Of a stretch of DNA of 10,578 nucleotides, positions 1-6,248 are shown piece after piece. The first letter of the stretch is position 1. Each line of letters begins with the position of its first letter. The stretch lies in the NCBI GenBank assembly GCA_963712055.1, contig CAVQGN010000012.1, positions 1 to 10,578 on the forward strand, given 5' to 3'. The position numbers and the translations under genes were made by a program. Source of the DNA: JAHBVL01 sp963712055. GTDB taxonomy: Bacteria; Chloroflexota; Chloroflexia; Thermomicrobiales; UBA6265. Below the pieces are notes generated by a model. The model searched no databases and was not told the DNA's origin. It saw only the letters and a list, made by a program, of their open reading frames with translations.

Positions 1-79
1 CCACCAAATATCGCTCAGGCAGATCGACGCATTTTCAGCGCTGCTTGCGAACCGATGATGTCATCGATCCGCGGAGACG

Positions 80-110
80 TTTTTGCCCCTATGCGATCAG
101 AGTGTCGTAC
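80..110 (+). promoter_or_regulatory. Possible weak promoter upstream of the 50-aa small ORF
   Basis: A TTGCCC at about 80-85 and a TACGAT at about 105-110 could serve as -35 and -10 boxes. They lie roughly 55 bases before the small ORF that starts at 167. The spacer is long (about 19 bases) and both boxes deviate from consensus, so this is a guess from spacing and position only. Confidence 0.2.
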
Positions 111-166
111 GATAGACCAAACCCCAGTCGACACCGGCACCACGTCGAGTTCAGAAGGAGAGGTCT

Positions 167-319
167 ATGCAGCCGTCATCATCACCAGCGCGCTCTATCC
201 TGGCATTCGCCGCCGCGATCGCACTATTCGTTGCTTCGATAACGGCTGGTGCCACAGTCCAGCGTGCCATCGCCCAGGACGGGTCGTCTCGGGTTGAACC
301 AACCTCCCCAATATTGTAG
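167..319 (+). CDS. Small secreted or membrane-anchored peptide (50 aa), unknown function
   Basis: This 50-codon ORF is supported by an excellent ribosome binding site, AGAAGGAG, seven bases before the ATG at 167. The protein has a polar, Arg-containing N-terminus (residues 1-9), a hydrophobic stretch rich in Ala, Ile and Leu (about 10-30), and then RAIAQDG. That ending resembles a signal-peptidase I site, with cleavage after AIA near residue 36. Only about 14 residues would remain after cleavage (GSSRVEPTSPIL at the end), so it could be a short secreted peptide, a single-pass anchored peptide, or the 5' remnant of a longer secreted protein cut off by the TAG at 317-319. No further coding continuation of the same character follows. 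I do not recognise a family. A hairpin 32 bases after the stop could end the transcript. Confidence 0.55.
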   Translation: MQPSSSPARSILAFAAAIALFVASITAGATVQRAIAQDGSSRVEPTSPIL

Positions 320-350
320 AGTTCCATATCGATAACTGCAGGTTGTCGAG

Positions 351-387
351 GAAACCGCCAGCCGACCGTCCACGGCTTGGCGGTTTC
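351..387. terminator. Long hairpin between convergent genes, possible terminator
   Basis: GAAACCGCCA (351-360) pairs exactly with TGGCGGTTTC (378-387). GCCG (361-364) pairs with CGGC (373-376) across one bulged T, around an 8-base loop. That gives a 14-bp stem between the small + strand ORF ending at 319 and the - strand gene ending at 502, where a shared terminator is expected. There is no clean T-run on either side (the + side reads TTTCTGTGT), so termination is plausible but not textbook. Confidence 0.5.
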
Positions 388-501
388 TGTGTCTGCCGGT
401 GCGGCTCGCTCACCCGGACGATCGCCGCTTGCTGATCCTTGTCGATGGTTACGGGGAGGGGGCTGGCACTTCCAATCATCGAACACGCCCGGAGCTGCCG
501 T

Positions 502-765
502 TCATCTGAGAATCAGAACTGCCACCATCAACGCAATCAGAATCACGAGTCCCAGCACGGCAGTAACCGTCAGGACCTTGACCGCTCTCGGAGACATCGG
601 CTCTCTGTCGCTTTGCTCTCTCTCCATTGCCAGACCGAGGCTCACGCCAATCCCGGCTCCAAGCGCTATTCCGACCGGCAGGTTACCGAGTGCGACGCCA
701 AGCGCCACTCCGGCTCCCATACCGATCGGTAGTCCCAGCGCGATGTTCTGTCTTGATTGCATCAT
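502..765 (-). CDS. Small glycine-zipper membrane protein (87 aa)
   Basis: The reading frame is open further upstream, but the start is placed at the ATG at 765 because AAAGGAG lies about ten bases before it. A second ATG follows immediately at 762. Residues 8-43 are nearly all Gly, Ala, Leu, Val and Ile with repeated small-xxx-small spacing (for example GMGAGVALGVALG and GIALGAGIGVSLG). This is a glycine-zipper pattern suited to tightly packed transmembrane helices. A charged linker (MEREQSDREP) is followed by a second hydrophobic helix at about 60-86 ending in LILR. It is probably an inner-membrane protein with two or three helices. Such short glycine-zipper proteins are widespread and mostly uncharacterised, so no specific role is claimed. 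It lies 134 bases downstream of the bicupin gene on the same strand and could be co-transcribed with it. Confidence 0.7.
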   Translation of the reverse strand: MMQSRQNIALGLPIGMGAGVALGVALGNLPVGIALGAGIGVSLGLAMEREQSDREPMSPRAVKVLTVTAVLGLVILIALMVAVLILR

Positions 766-899
766 TCTCAAACGCTCCTTTCGCTCCGTCCTTCGAGAAT
801 GACCATAAGATCGATGTCCTTTGGCTTCGTTATTGGCTTCGTTACCGGAAGCTGTGCTGCGCACGGGATTGTCCGAATGAGTGCTTCCCTCCACGGGAT

Positions 900-1814
900 T
901 CACGGAAGAAACCCTGGCCCCTCGCTCAGCTCTGCCGTGTCCATGGCGATCTCAAGCAGGATCGCGGGTTCCGGGAAACTGTTCCGGAGCACATGGACGC
1001 CGTCCGGGATCCAGTAGCGGTGGGCAATCGGATCACCCGCTACGTAGGTTTTCGATTCGATCACGGTTGCCGTCTCGTCGAGACAGACCCGCTCAATCCT
1101 GCCTCGATCGACATAGCGAAACACCAGCTCATCGTCATGCATCGCAAACGCGCACCCTGGCGGCATCAGCAGCTGACGGTAGGTCACCTGTACCGGTGGC
1201 GCTGGCATCAGGAACCACTCGCCGGGGGTCAGACCGCCACATGGCGTGACATGGATGCCGTCGTCCATGGCAATCTCCTGATCGATCTTCGGGTAGCTGG
1301 CATAGATACTAGCCGTGAACTCGCGGGCTGAGTCTGGTCCGGCATTGTCGATCGAACTCGCCATCATCCGATCAAGCGCAAGCAGTGAATCGCCCGCTTC
1401 GATCGAAAACTCACTGCCGGGCGGCAGGTCACGCGGGGTCTCACCGAACCGATAGAGACGGACGCGACCTTCGTACCAGCAGTCGTACCGACCCTCGAGG
1501 AGATGGAGCGCATCAACCCAGATACACGGCCGGTCTGTGCTGTGCCAGTGCGCACCGGTGCCTGGCGGCACCGATACATGCCAGATCGCGACAGCCGGCA
1601 GGATGCTCGGCATATCCGCCGGTGGCACCACCATCCGGCTGAGCAGGACTCCAACCGGGGGCGGAATCGTCACCTTGCCGCCGTCACCATTGGCACTCGC
1701 CGGCGCAAACGGCAGACCTGCGAGTACCACGCCACCTACAGCCGCTGCCTTGAAGAAGTCGCGGCGACTCCAACGCTGGCTCTTGAAAAACGGGAACTGG
1801 AGATCTGGGGCCAT
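900..1814 (-). CDS. Tat-exported two-domain cupin protein
   Basis: The N-terminus carries a clear twin-arginine signal: SRRDFFK at about residues 16-22, a hydrophobic stretch AAAVGGVVLAGLPFAPASA, and probable cleavage after residue 41. Two beta-rich cupin-like halves follow. The first (about 75-150) holds the metal-binding style PPGTGAHWHS with the HWH pair at 89-91, then a Glu-containing strand and a GDSLLAL turn. The second (about 208-295) holds PPGCAFAMHDDELVFRY with fewer metal ligands. The protein is expected to fold with bound metal in the cytoplasm and be exported. The start is set at the ATG at 1814, preceded by AGAGG with an 8-base gap; an in-frame GTG at 1823 is possible but less well spaced. 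Its reaction cannot be deduced. It lies divergent to the LuxR-type regulator gene, with a 328-bp shared upstream region. Confidence 0.75.
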   Translation of the reverse strand: MAPDLQFPFFKSQRWSRRDFFKAAAVGGVVLAGLPFAPASANGDGGKVTIPPPVGVLLSRMVVPPADMPSILPAVAIWHVSVPPGTGAHWHSTDRPCIWVDALHLLEGRYDCWYEGRVRLYRFGETPRDLPPGSEFSIEAGDSLLALDRMMASSIDNAGPDSAREFTASIYASYPKIDQEIAMDDGIHVTPCGGLTPGEWFLMPAPPVQVTYRQLLMPPGCAFAMHDDELVFRYVDRGRIERVCLDETATVIESKTYVAGDPIAHRYWIPDGVHVLRNSFPEPAILLEIAMDTAELSEGPGFLP

Positions 1815-2142
1815 GACTATCACCTCTTCCTCTGCTGATAGTCCCCTGGTCTCCTTCCACTGTGATCGCTCACCGATCCCAGCACCATGACAGTCTTCGA
1901 ACGAAAGGTCACAGATTTGTTGCTATTCGCACTATCTGGTTGAACGTCAGCCGCATGGTGCCTCGCTTCGATACCAAAGGAGGAAATCAGGATCCGTTCC
2001 GGAGCCTGACCCATGGCGGCGACTGGCTTGAATCGATCAAGCGATTTGCGTGACGGTGGATGGTTTGATAGAGTGAAGAACGTCTCGTGTAACCAAGGTG
2101 ACAGTCTTGTCCTGATCCGTCGGAGCGATCGGAGGGGAAGCA
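1815..2142. other. Divergent intergenic region between bicupin and LuxR-type regulator
   Basis: No convincing gene lies here: short open frames lack a ribosome binding site and show no recognisable protein. The region must carry the promoters of both flanking genes, but I see no clear -35/-10 pair. A TTGCGT at 2045-2050 with TAGAGT 17 bases later is the best + strand candidate and it is weak. A 10-base direct repeat TGACAGTCTT occurs at 1888-1897 and 2099-2108, near the two ends. The second copy lies 34 bases before the regulator's ATG. This could be chance. Confidence 0.6.
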
Positions 2143-3078
2143 ATGCCATCATCCCTCTTGGCGACGAGAATCCAGATCCCTCACTTACGACAGGATCTCG
2201 TCCAGCGTCGACGTCTCATTGACTCGATTGAGCGATGCGTTTCCGACACCAAGTTAACCCTGCTTGCCGCCCCGGCCGGGTATGGCAAGACGACGTTGCT
2301 TTCACAGTGGGCGAACTCGACGGATCGTCGAGTCGGGTGGGTCACCATCGACACAGACTGCGACGATCCGGCCCAACTGTTTCGCTACCTGATCGCCAGT
2401 TGGGCGTCTTTTCAACTGGACATTCTCGAGCGCCCCGTCGGACTTCTGGCAGGGTCGTCGACTCCAGACCTGGAAGCGCTGATGGCTGCGTTCATCAATG
2501 CCGCAGCTGAATCAGAGCCGTTCGCCTTTGTGCTTGACCAATGCGAAACAGTGCTGGATCAGGACGCGTTTGAGATGCTCACCGGCCTCATCGACAACTC
2601 GCCGGCTTCCCTCCGTTTCCTGATTGCAAGCCGTTCGACACCGCCTTTGCCGCTGGCGCGATTTCGATCGCGTGGCGAGCTCCAAACGATCGGTATCCCG
2701 GATCTCGCGTTCTCGGACCAGGACGTTTTCGTTTTCGCTGAACGAACGTCGGATTCAGCTGTCAACCGCGACGACTTCGTTCGATTGGCTACCGTACTCG
2801 AAGGCTGGCCAGCCGGTATACGACTCGCCCTTTCGAGCAACCACCCATCCATGAGATTGCCGACGCGTGTGAATCGCATGGCGGCCTTCGATCAGTCGAA
2901 ACCTATTTCCGGGAAGAGATCGTTCCGTCCTTGCCACCACACATTCGCGCGTTCCTCCTCGATACCGGAATGGTGGGAACTCTTTGTGCTGACCTTGCCA
3001 ACCAGCTCACAGGGCGCAATGACAGCCAGGAACTGCTTGAGTCGATCGAAGCCGAGGGACTCTTCCTGCAAGCTGTAG
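2143..3078 (+). CDS. N-terminal ATPase fragment of the broken LuxR-type regulator
   Basis: This is the literal open frame for the front of the regulator. Walker A is APAGYGKTT (residues 43-51), Walker B is FAFVLDQCE (127-135), and the sensor-like LIASRSTPPLPLARFRSRGEL follows, then GWPAGIRLAL near residue 230. After about residue 232 the frame no longer resembles the family and the remaining residues up to the stop at 3078 are out of frame. The continuing domain is read in another frame from about 2832 to the TAG at 3252-3254. Confidence 0.6.
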   Translation: MPSSLLATRIQIPHLRQDLVQRRRLIDSIERCVSDTKLTLLAAPAGYGKTTLLSQWANSTDRRVGWVTIDTDCDDPAQLFRYLIASWASFQLDILERPVGLLAGSSTPDLEALMAAFINAAAESEPFAFVLDQCETVLDQDAFEMLTGLIDNSPASLRFLIASRSTPPLPLARFRSRGELQTIGIPDLAFSDQDVFVFAERTSDSAVNRDDFVRLATVLEGWPAGIRLALSSNHPSMRLPTRVNRMAAFDQSKPISGKRSFRPCHHTFARSSSIPEWWELFVLTLPTSSQGAMTARNCLSRSKPRDSSCKL

Positions 3079-3114
3079 GTCCGACGGGAGACTGGTTCCG
3101 CTACTACCCGATTT

Positions 3115-4809
3115 TTGCCGAATTCCTCATCAGGGAAAAGCTCGATGGCGATCCGGACGGATCAACAGATTTGCATCGCCGCGCCGCACAGTGGTTTTTC
3201 GAGCATGACATGCCAGAGATCGCGTTCAAGCACGCCGTGTCTGGGCACGAATAGCGAGCTGGCTGGGGACGTTTGCGACAACTTCGCAGTGATTAAGCTG
3301 GAGAGTGGTGAGCTTCAGACCGTGTCCAGGTGGCTCCACCAAGTGCCACTAGCATGGTTTGACCAAAATCCGGCGTTCCGGTTGGCAAGCGCTGCGTACC
3401 ATATCTACACGGGATCGTTCGACGAGAGCATGCGACTGATCGATCTGACCGAAACCCAGATTCGTTCCAGGGAAACTCCCGATCGCACGATTCAACTTGC
3501 CAAGGTTGCGACAGTCAGGTGCGCTATCGCCTGTTTCCAGAATGATCTTCGCCTGGCCGAAGCGTATGCGGACCAGGCGCTCTCCGATCTTTCGCCCAGA
3601 GAGAGTTTCTACATTGCCAGCGTCCACCATGCACTCGCTGATACGTACGCAAGAAATGGTATCTGGGACAAAGCGTCCGCGGCATACCACCGTGCGCTCG
3701 CAGTTGATCATCGACCGAGTTTCAAGATCCGCTCTGCTCATATCTATGGAGCCATCGCTGATCTCGAACTCCGTCAGGGCAAACTCTCAACCGCAGGGAA
3801 CTACTGGGCTATGGCTCAGCAGTCAATAGACGCGGCCGAAACCTGGGGCAAACTTCCGATACCCGTTACCGGTTGGGTCGAGGTCCGCCAAGCTGAGCTC
3901 TGCTATGAGCGTAATCAACTCCAAAGAGCGCGCGAACTCGCCGAACATGGCGTGAAACGTGGAGAACTCGGGCAGGATACACGGACCCTCATCGCTGGGC
4001 ATCTCGTCCTTGCCCGCTGCTCTCTCGTTGCCGGCGACGACCACGAAGCGCATGCGCGACTTGATAAGGTCACACCGCTGATCGCCGAGTCGCAGTTTGT
4101 CGGCTGGGCGGATCAGTACTTTCGCCAGAAACTCGAACTTGCTCTCGCAAGCAATGATCGATCTGCAGTTTCAGTCTGGCTCGGCGAACAGTCCGCGAAA
4201 GATCCAGGACGAGTCCCGTCTGTTTCCGAGTTCTACCGCTTGGCGCTCGTTCGGGCGCATATCGAGCTCGGAACCGAGAGCCACCTTGACACAGCGCGAA
4301 CACTCTTGAGGGACGTGCTGGCAGAGGCGGACTCGTTGGGCAGGCTGGCAATTCAGATTGAAGCGCTCAGCCTCGAAGCTATGCTCCTGGATTCCCTAGG
4401 TGACGAGCTGGGCGCGGTGGTCTCGACAGCGCGCGCTTTGCGACTTGCTGAACCGGAAGGGTATATCCGCACATTTGCTGATCTGGGTGAACGGCTATTC
4501 AATCTCATCAGCGGCGTCAAGGACCGTGGAGTTCTCCCATCGTACCTTGAAGCAGTTCTCGAAGCGTTTGAGACCACCCTTAACAATGGTGAGACCTTGA
4601 CAGCGCTAGCGGAACCATTGAGTGCCCGCGAGTCCGAAGTCCTGCAACTTCTCGCCGCTGGTCTCACGAACCGAGAAGTCGGCGAACGGCTCTACATTTC
4701 CCACGAAACGGTGAAAAAGCACACGAGCAGCATCTTTTCAAAACTGAGCGTCACGAATCGCACGCAAGCCGTAGCCGTCGCAACCAGTCACGGTCTACTC
4801 GACCAGTAG
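3115..4809 (+). CDS. C-terminal sensor plus LuxR HTH fragment of the broken regulator
   Basis: The open frame starts at an ATG at 3115, but the first 42 or so codons are out of frame with the gene. Authentic sequence begins at about 3246 (SELAGDVCDNFAVIKLESGEL). The middle is all-helical, with repeated Ala/Leu-rich helix pairs typical of the TPR-like sensor of MalT-type proteins (for example YIASVHHALADTYARNGIWD). The end is a canonical LuxR (GerE) domain: LSARESEVLQLLAAGLTNRE, then ISHETVKKHTSSIFSKL as the recognition region. If expressed alone it would be a DNA-binding domain without the ATPase switch. No ribosome binding site supports 3115. Confidence 0.6.
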   Translation: MPNSSSGKSSMAIRTDQQICIAAPHSGFSSMTCQRSRSSTPCLGTNSELAGDVCDNFAVIKLESGELQTVSRWLHQVPLAWFDQNPAFRLASAAYHIYTGSFDESMRLIDLTETQIRSRETPDRTIQLAKVATVRCAIACFQNDLRLAEAYADQALSDLSPRESFYIASVHHALADTYARNGIWDKASAAYHRALAVDHRPSFKIRSAHIYGAIADLELRQGKLSTAGNYWAMAQQSIDAAETWGKLPIPVTGWVEVRQAELCYERNQLQRARELAEHGVKRGELGQDTRTLIAGHLVLARCSLVAGDDHEAHARLDKVTPLIAESQFVGWADQYFRQKLELALASNDRSAVSVWLGEQSAKDPGRVPSVSEFYRLALVRAHIELGTESHLDTARTLLRDVLAEADSLGRLAIQIEALSLEAMLLDSLGDELGAVVSTARALRLAEPEGYIRTFADLGERLFNLISGVKDRGVLPSYLEAVLEAFETTLNNGETLTALAEPLSARESEVLQLLAAGLTNREVGERLYISHETVKKHTSSIFSKLSVTNRTQAVAVATSHGLLDQ

Positions 4810-4840
4810 TCTCCGCCGGCCTCGAGTCTTCGGTTCCCTG

Positions 4841-4915
4841 AAATGCCCCACCCAAATGCCCCTTCTGGGTGATGCTCGTTCTGGTCCGCCGCCCTACGGT
4901 AGTACTTGGGCGGAC
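4841..4915 (+). promoter_or_regulatory. Repeats upstream of the ester cyclase pair, possible operator
   Basis: The 143-bp gap before the first ester cyclase contains two copies of AAATGCCCC, at 4841-4849 and 4854-4862 (13-base period). It also has an inverted repeat GTCCGCC (4884-4890) / GGCGGAC (4909-4915) with an 18-base spacer that encloses TACGGTAGTA. Direct repeats ahead of a promoter are a familiar arrangement for MalT-type activators, and the candidate regulator lies immediately upstream. Binding by that regulator is inference only. Confidence 0.3.
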
Positions 4916-4952
4916 ATTCGCCTGAACGGCAATCCAGAAAGGAGTCTTCACC

Positions 4953-5387
4953 ATGACGGTCGCAAACGAGATGACGTTATCGAACGAGGCGCTCTTGCGG
5001 CACGCGATGACCGAGGTGATGCAGCATCGCAACACCGACTACATCGACGAAGCGTTTTCCTCTGCCTTCGTCGGACATGACACCAGCGGCAGCACCTTTT
5101 CACTCGACGACTTCAAGATGGGAGTCGAGGAACTGCATGGCGCTTTTTCAGAGATCACGATCGAGATAGCCGACCAGGTCTCCGCCGGCGACAAGGTGGT
5201 CACCAGGTGGATAGGTACCGCTATCCATACGGGAGTTTTCAAGAGCATCCCCGCAACGAACAAACCTGTCCGGGTCACTGGAATCAGTATCGACCGAATC
5301 TCCGATGGTCAGATCCAGGAATCGTGGGAAATCACCGATGACCTGGGTGTCATGATGCAGCTCGGAGTGATGGACGGACCTGACTAG
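4953..5387 (+). CDS. SnoaL-like polyketide cyclase family protein ('ester cyclase'), copy 1
   Basis: This is a 144-aa NTF2-fold protein of the SnoaL-like group, usually annotated ester cyclase. Visible hallmarks are FVGHD (39-43), the strand VVTRWIGTAIHTGVF (82-96), SIPATNKPVRVTG (98-110), and DGQIQESWEITDDLG (118-132) followed by MQLGV. The Asp/Glu-rich segment and His92 fall where SnoaL-type enzymes carry their acid-base residues. In characterised SnoaL the reaction is an intramolecular aldol cyclisation of a polyketide, but most family members, including those beside LuxR regulators, have unknown substrates. The start is supported by AAGGAG eight bases before the ATG. The protein appears cytoplasmic and single-domain. 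It is followed after 55 bases by a diverged paralog, so the two probably form one transcript. Confidence 0.85.
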   Translation: MTVANEMTLSNEALLRHAMTEVMQHRNTDYIDEAFSSAFVGHDTSGSTFSLDDFKMGVEELHGAFSEITIEIADQVSAGDKVVTRWIGTAIHTGVFKSIPATNKPVRVTGISIDRISDGQIQESWEITDDLGVMMQLGVMDGPD

Positions 5388-5442
5388 CAGTTCAAGAATC
5401 GTCGCTCTCTCTATTCCGTTTGAGAAACGAAAGGAAACGACC

Positions 5443-5859
5443 ATGGCCACAACCAATCTCGATGTTCTGCGAGCGATCATGGAGGAAGTCTGGAACAAGG
5501 GCAACATGGATCAGATAGAAGACTATGTTGCGAGCGATTTCGTCGGACACTCAACCCCGACTGATATTCACGGCCCTGACGGGTACAAGCAGTTCTTTCT
5601 CAAGCTGCGGTCGGCTTTTCCTGACATCCACTTCACCATCGAGAGCGAACTGTCCGACGAGAGTCTCATCATGGGTCGCTGGAACGCGACCGGGACTCAT
5701 CTCGGTGAGTTCATGGGTATCCCTCCGACCGCAAACCAGGTTCAATTTGGCGGGGTTACCACCGGCTTTGTCATCAACGGCAAGGCGAGCGAGGGCTGGA
5801 CGTATTTCGATGCGGTCGGGCTTATGCGCCAGTTGGGTGCACTGCCAGACCCAGCGTAG
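5443..5859 (+). CDS. SnoaL-like polyketide cyclase family protein ('ester cyclase'), copy 2
   Basis: This 138-aa protein has the same NTF2-like fold pattern as its neighbour: FVGHS (33-37), RSAFPDIHFTIE (56-67), MGRWNATGTHLGEFMGIPPT (77-96), GKASEGWTYFD (113-123) and LMRQLGALP at the end. The central GTHxGxFxGIPPT motif is closer to the family pattern than in copy 1. Identity between the two copies is low by eye, so they are old paralogs or independently acquired relatives rather than a recent duplication. AAAGGA precedes the ATG at 5443 by eight bases. A perfect hairpin starts 19 bases after the stop, which suggests this is the last gene of the unit. The substrate is unknown. Confidence 0.87.
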   Translation: MATTNLDVLRAIMEEVWNKGNMDQIEDYVASDFVGHSTPTDIHGPDGYKQFFLKLRSAFPDIHFTIESELSDESLIMGRWNATGTHLGEFMGIPPTANQVQFGGVTTGFVINGKASEGWTYFDAVGLMRQLGALPDPA

Positions 5860-5878
5860 CCAGCGACGTAGCGCATGC

Positions 5879-5906
5879 ACTCGGGTGGTGGCTTCACCAC
5901 CCGAGT
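5879..5906 (+). terminator. Perfect 12-bp hairpin after the ester cyclase pair
   Basis: ACTCGGGTGGTG (5879-5890) and CACCACCCGAGT (5895-5906) are exact complements around a GCTT loop. The hairpin begins 19 bases past the stop of the second ester cyclase. The following bases, CACTTTCATC, give only a short T-run. Position and stem strength argue for an intrinsic terminator that would end the ester cyclase transcript. Confidence 0.65.
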
Positions 5907-6139
5907 CACTTTCATCGGTGCACGGAGGAACGGACCGGCAACGTGCCGCAGCGCAACTTGGCGGGAATATCGTTTGATCAGCGGGCCGACTTTCATGGTG
6001 TCGGTCTCCGGTACATCGCTCCAAGGAAGTCGGTTTAGTTTGTCTTCGCCGATAGCGTCATCGGGCGCCTGCGGGATGAGGGCCCAATTGACCCGCACTG
6101 GGTGCCGACTCATAACGTCCGGTGATTCGATGGGACGCG

Positions 6140-6144
6140 GCGAA
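6140..6144. repeat. Left target-site duplication (GCGAA) of the insertion sequence
   Basis: GCGAA lies directly outside the left TGT end of the element and is repeated exactly at 7304-7308, directly outside the right ACA end. A 5-bp duplication fits the IS481 family range. Confidence 0.75.
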
Positions 6145-6170
6145 TGTAGAAGTTCAGATACATGTGAGAC
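6145..6170. repeat. Left terminal inverted repeat of the IS481-like element
   Basis: This end starts TGTAGAAGTTC, then has one extra A relative to the other end, then GATACATGTGAGAC. It matches the reverse complement of 7279-7303 at 21 positions. Confidence 0.8.
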
Positions 6171-6187
6171 GGAAGAAGGGGTGAGAC

Positions 6188-6248
6188 GAGGGGACTGATC
6201 CTCTATCTTGGATGTGTTGTCAGCCGAGACAGAAGGAAGGGTCCCCTC
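6188..6248 (+). promoter_or_regulatory. Inverted repeat able to mask the transposase translation start
   Basis: GAGGGGAC (6188-6195) is the exact complement of GTCCCCTC (6241-6248). The second arm fills precisely the eight bases between the ribosome binding site (AAGGAAGG, ending at 6240) and the ATG at 6249. A transcript that starts outside or at the very end of the element would contain both arms and could fold over the start. A transcript that starts between the arms would not. IS10 and IS50 use this logic to resist read-through expression; applying it here is inference. Confidence 0.4.

Larger units (their letters stand above)
2143..4809 (+). pseudogene. MalT-like LuxR-family ATPase transcriptional regulator, reading frame broken twice
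   Basis: Joining three frames restores a protein of about 888 aa, the usual size for MalT-type LuxR regulators. It has an N-terminal P-loop signalling ATPase, a helical (TPR-like) sensor region from about 3250 to 4560, and a C-terminal LuxR helix-turn-helix at 4618-4806. GGAGG sits seven bases before the ATG at 2143. The first frame (2143 to about 2830) holds Walker A and Walker B and ends at GWPAGIRLAL. Homology resumes one frame over (about 2832-3251, with EIADACESHGGLRSVETYF), then returns to the first frame from about 3241. The best repairs are one missing T at CCCTTT (2828-2833) and one extra G at GGG (3243-3245); both give gap-free alignment to the family pattern as I remember it. As it stands the gene is broken. 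A sequencing indel is as likely as true inactivation, because everything else, including the HTH, is well preserved. Confidence 0.75.

Noticed and set aside
151..486. 111-codon - strand open frame opposite the small peptide
   Set aside because: It overlaps the hairpin and a better initiated + strand ORF, with no recognisable features.
2821..2840. Programmed -1 frameshifting in the regulator
   Set aside because: The bases CGCCCTTTCG do not form an X XXY YYZ heptamer in the reading frame, and re-pairing of CTT on CCT is unfavourable. A one-base indel is simpler.
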